Below the pieces are notes generated by a model, which made no database searches, was not told the DNA's origin, and saw nothing but the letters and a program-made list of their open reading frames with translations. From positions 1 through 7,151 of the forward strand of contig PBGQ01000041.1 of the NCBI GenBank assembly GCA_002720125.1: 7,151 bases of DNA, in the 5' to 3' direction. Below are positions 5,961-7,151 of the stretch, piece by piece. The stretch is from Rickettsiales bacterium (GTDB lineage Bacteria > Pseudomonadota > Alphaproteobacteria > TMED109). Each line of letters opens with the position of its first letter. The first letter of the stretch is position 1. The position numbers and the translations under genes are program-made.

Positions 5961-5962
5961 GT

Positions 5963-7039
5963 TTAAAGTTTTAATTTGTTTAAATTCCCTTCTTCTATAC
6001 TTTTTCTTATCCTAGACATAATATTGCTATAGTAGCATAAGTTATGAGTTGTAAGAAATACACTTCCTAGAATTTCTGAAGATTTAACTAAATGATGTAA
6101 ATAGGCTTTCGAATAATTATTACAGATATTACAATTACAATTTAGGTCTAAAGGTAATGGGTCCGATGCATATCTAGAATTTCTAATTTTTATAACACCT
6201 TGACTTGTAAAAGCCAAGCCTGTTCTTCCTGACCTAGTTGGAAGTACGCAATCAAACATATCTATTCCTTTTTTAACCGCTTTTAATATATCTGAAGGAT
6301 AACCTATACCCATTAAGTATCTGGGTTTATTAACCGGCATATTCTTCGTACAAGTGCTAGCAATCTCGAGCATTGTATCTTGTTTCTCACCTACTGCTAA
6401 ACCTCCTATAGCAAATCCGTCAAAATCAAGATTTATTAACTCCTTTATGGATCTCAATCTAAGTTCTTTATACATACCACCTTGTATTATACCAAAAATA
6501 CCAAAACCTTTTTTATGTATATAAGCTTTTCTTGACCTAATAGTCCAGTTGGTTGACCTATTAAGAGAGTCTTTAGTTTCTTCAAATGAAAATGGGTATG
6601 GAATACATTCATCAAAACTCATTGTTATTGTAGAATTTATTTTTCTTTGAATTTCAATAGCTCTTTCAGCAGTTAATCTATAAAGAGTTCCGTCCAAATG
6701 AGACCGAAAAGTCACTCCATCACTATCTACTTTTACATTATTACCCAGTGACATGACTTGGAATCCTCCTGAATCGGTCAGAATAGATTTATTCCAAGAC
6801 ATAAATTTATTAAGACCTCCTTGAGCTTCTATCAAGTCCTCGCCTGGCCTTAACATAAGGTGATAGGTATTAGCTAATATGATATTATAATTCATATCAA
6901 ATAATAACTCTTTGCTTATGCCTTTAACAGTACCAAGTGTACCTACCGGCATAAAAGCAGGTGTTTTAATTTCACTGTATTTGGTTTTTATAAGCCCTGT
7001 TCTGGCATCTCCAAATTCTTTGAGTATGCTAAATTTCAT
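5963..7039 (-). CDS. tgt: Queuine tRNA-ribosyltransferase (tRNA-guanine transglycosylase)
   Basis: Exchanges guanine 34 of tRNAs with GUN anticodons for the queuosine precursor preQ1 (bacterial type). The 358 residues cover the full TIM-barrel protein, slightly shorter than the usual 370-380. Visible landmarks: TVKG (37-40), [13 protein letters not shown] (54-66), the general acid/base Asp89 in [11 protein letters not shown] (88-98), SFDECIPYP (141-149), GIIQGG (183-188), [11 protein letters not shown] (208-218), the nucleophile Asp263 in [14 protein letters not shown] (261-274), and the zinc site Cys301-x-Cys303-x2-Cys306 with His332. All catalytic and zinc residues are present, so it should be active. 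ATG at 7039 is inside the last codons of queA (11-nt overlap), indicating co-transcription of two consecutive queuosine-pathway genes. A tRNA gene follows downstream, but tRNA-Lys(UUU) is not a queuosine substrate. Confidence 0.97.
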   Translation of the reverse strand: MKFSILKEFGDARTGLIKTKYSEIKTPAFMPVGTLGTVKGISKELLFDMNYNIILANTYHLMLRPGEDLIEAQGGLNKFMSWNKSILTDSGGFQVMSLGNNVKVDSDGVTFRSHLDGTLYRLTAERAIEIQRKINSTITMSFDECIPYPFSFEETKDSLNRSTNWTIRSRKAYIHKKGFGIFGIIQGGMYKELRLRSIKELINLDFDGFAIGGLAVGEKQDTMLEIASTCTKNMPVNKPRYLMGIGYPSDILKAVKKGIDMFDCVLPTRSGRTGLAFTSQGVIKIRNSRYASDPLPLDLNCNCNICNNYSKAYLHHLVKSSEILGSVFLTTHNLCYYSNIMSRIRKSIEEGNLNKLKL

Positions 7040-7151
7040 TTTTTATCAATAACATTGCATCACCATAAGAAAAAAAACGCATATTATTTTTTATGGCTAT
7101 TTTATAGTATTTTAATATATTTTCTTTTCCAGCGAAGGCAGAAACCAATAT
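7029..7151 (-). CDS. queA: QueA, S-adenosylmethionine:tRNA ribosyltransferase-isomerase (3' end only)
   Basis: Only the last 40 codons are in the window; the 5' part lies beyond the right edge. The frame reads [20 protein letters not shown] and ends [16 protein letters not shown] before TAG (7031-7029). The LVSAFAG block and the [11 protein letters not shown] block are the characteristic C-terminal signature of QueA, which turns tRNA-bound preQ1 into epoxyqueuosine using the ribosyl part of SAM. This is the step directly after Tgt, and the 11-nt overlap with tgt reproduces a common queA-tgt arrangement. Confidence 0.94.
   Translation of the reverse strand: MLVSAFAGKENILKYYKIAIKNNMRFFSYGDAMLLIKNEI

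Noticed and set aside
1..7151. CRISPR array, insertion sequence or integrase-type mobile element
   Set aside because: No regularly spaced repeats, no transposase or integrase frame and no terminal inverted repeats were seen; the junction at 1673-1690 shows no flanking duplication or att-like repeat, and the tRNA-Lys is not bordered by an integrase.

Overview
The window is a densely packed, very AT-rich stretch of a bacterial chromosome. Gene content, short or overlapping gene junctions, rare non-ATG starts and A/T-biased codons suggest a streamlined marine alphaproteobacterium. Pelagibacterales (SAR11) or a similar low-GC lineage such as HIMB59/AEGEAN-169 is most likely. This placement rests on base composition and gene style, not on a database match.

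Left part (1-1744, minus strand): the 3' two-thirds of a carbohydrate ABC-transporter solute-binding protein, a strong intergenic hairpin, then a CUT1-type (MalF/UgpA-like) permease that runs off the left edge. The binding protein lacks its signal peptide and first lobe. At about 1673-1690 it is joined directly to the 5' part of a NAD-dependent formate dehydrogenase gene (NuoE/FdsG-type [2Fe-2S] domain plus the first residues of a NuoF/FdsB domain), which reaches to 2309. The two coding frames are out of register, so this is a deletion scar, a rearrangement or an assembly/amplification chimera. It is the most important point in the window.

Middle part (2310-4435): a 192-nt divergent intergenic region, then a tight plus-strand operon mobB - moeA - tusA-like. 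These genes serve molybdenum-cofactor (bis-MGD) synthesis and probably sulfur delivery, the expected support for a molybdenum formate dehydrogenase. The catalytic dehydrogenase subunit itself is absent and would have lain in the part lost at the junction.

Right part (4432-7151, minus strand, transcribed right to left): queA (3' end only) - tgt - tRNA-Lys(UUU) - a secreted pentapeptide-repeat protein - a secreted protein with a coiled coil and a C-terminal domain resembling phage/tail-associated modules. Junctions are overlaps of 11 nt (queA/tgt and between the two secreted proteins) or short gaps. The last gene converges on the tusA-like gene with a 4-nt overlap of the stop codons. QueA and Tgt act in queuosine tRNA modification; the two secreted proteins have no assigned function.
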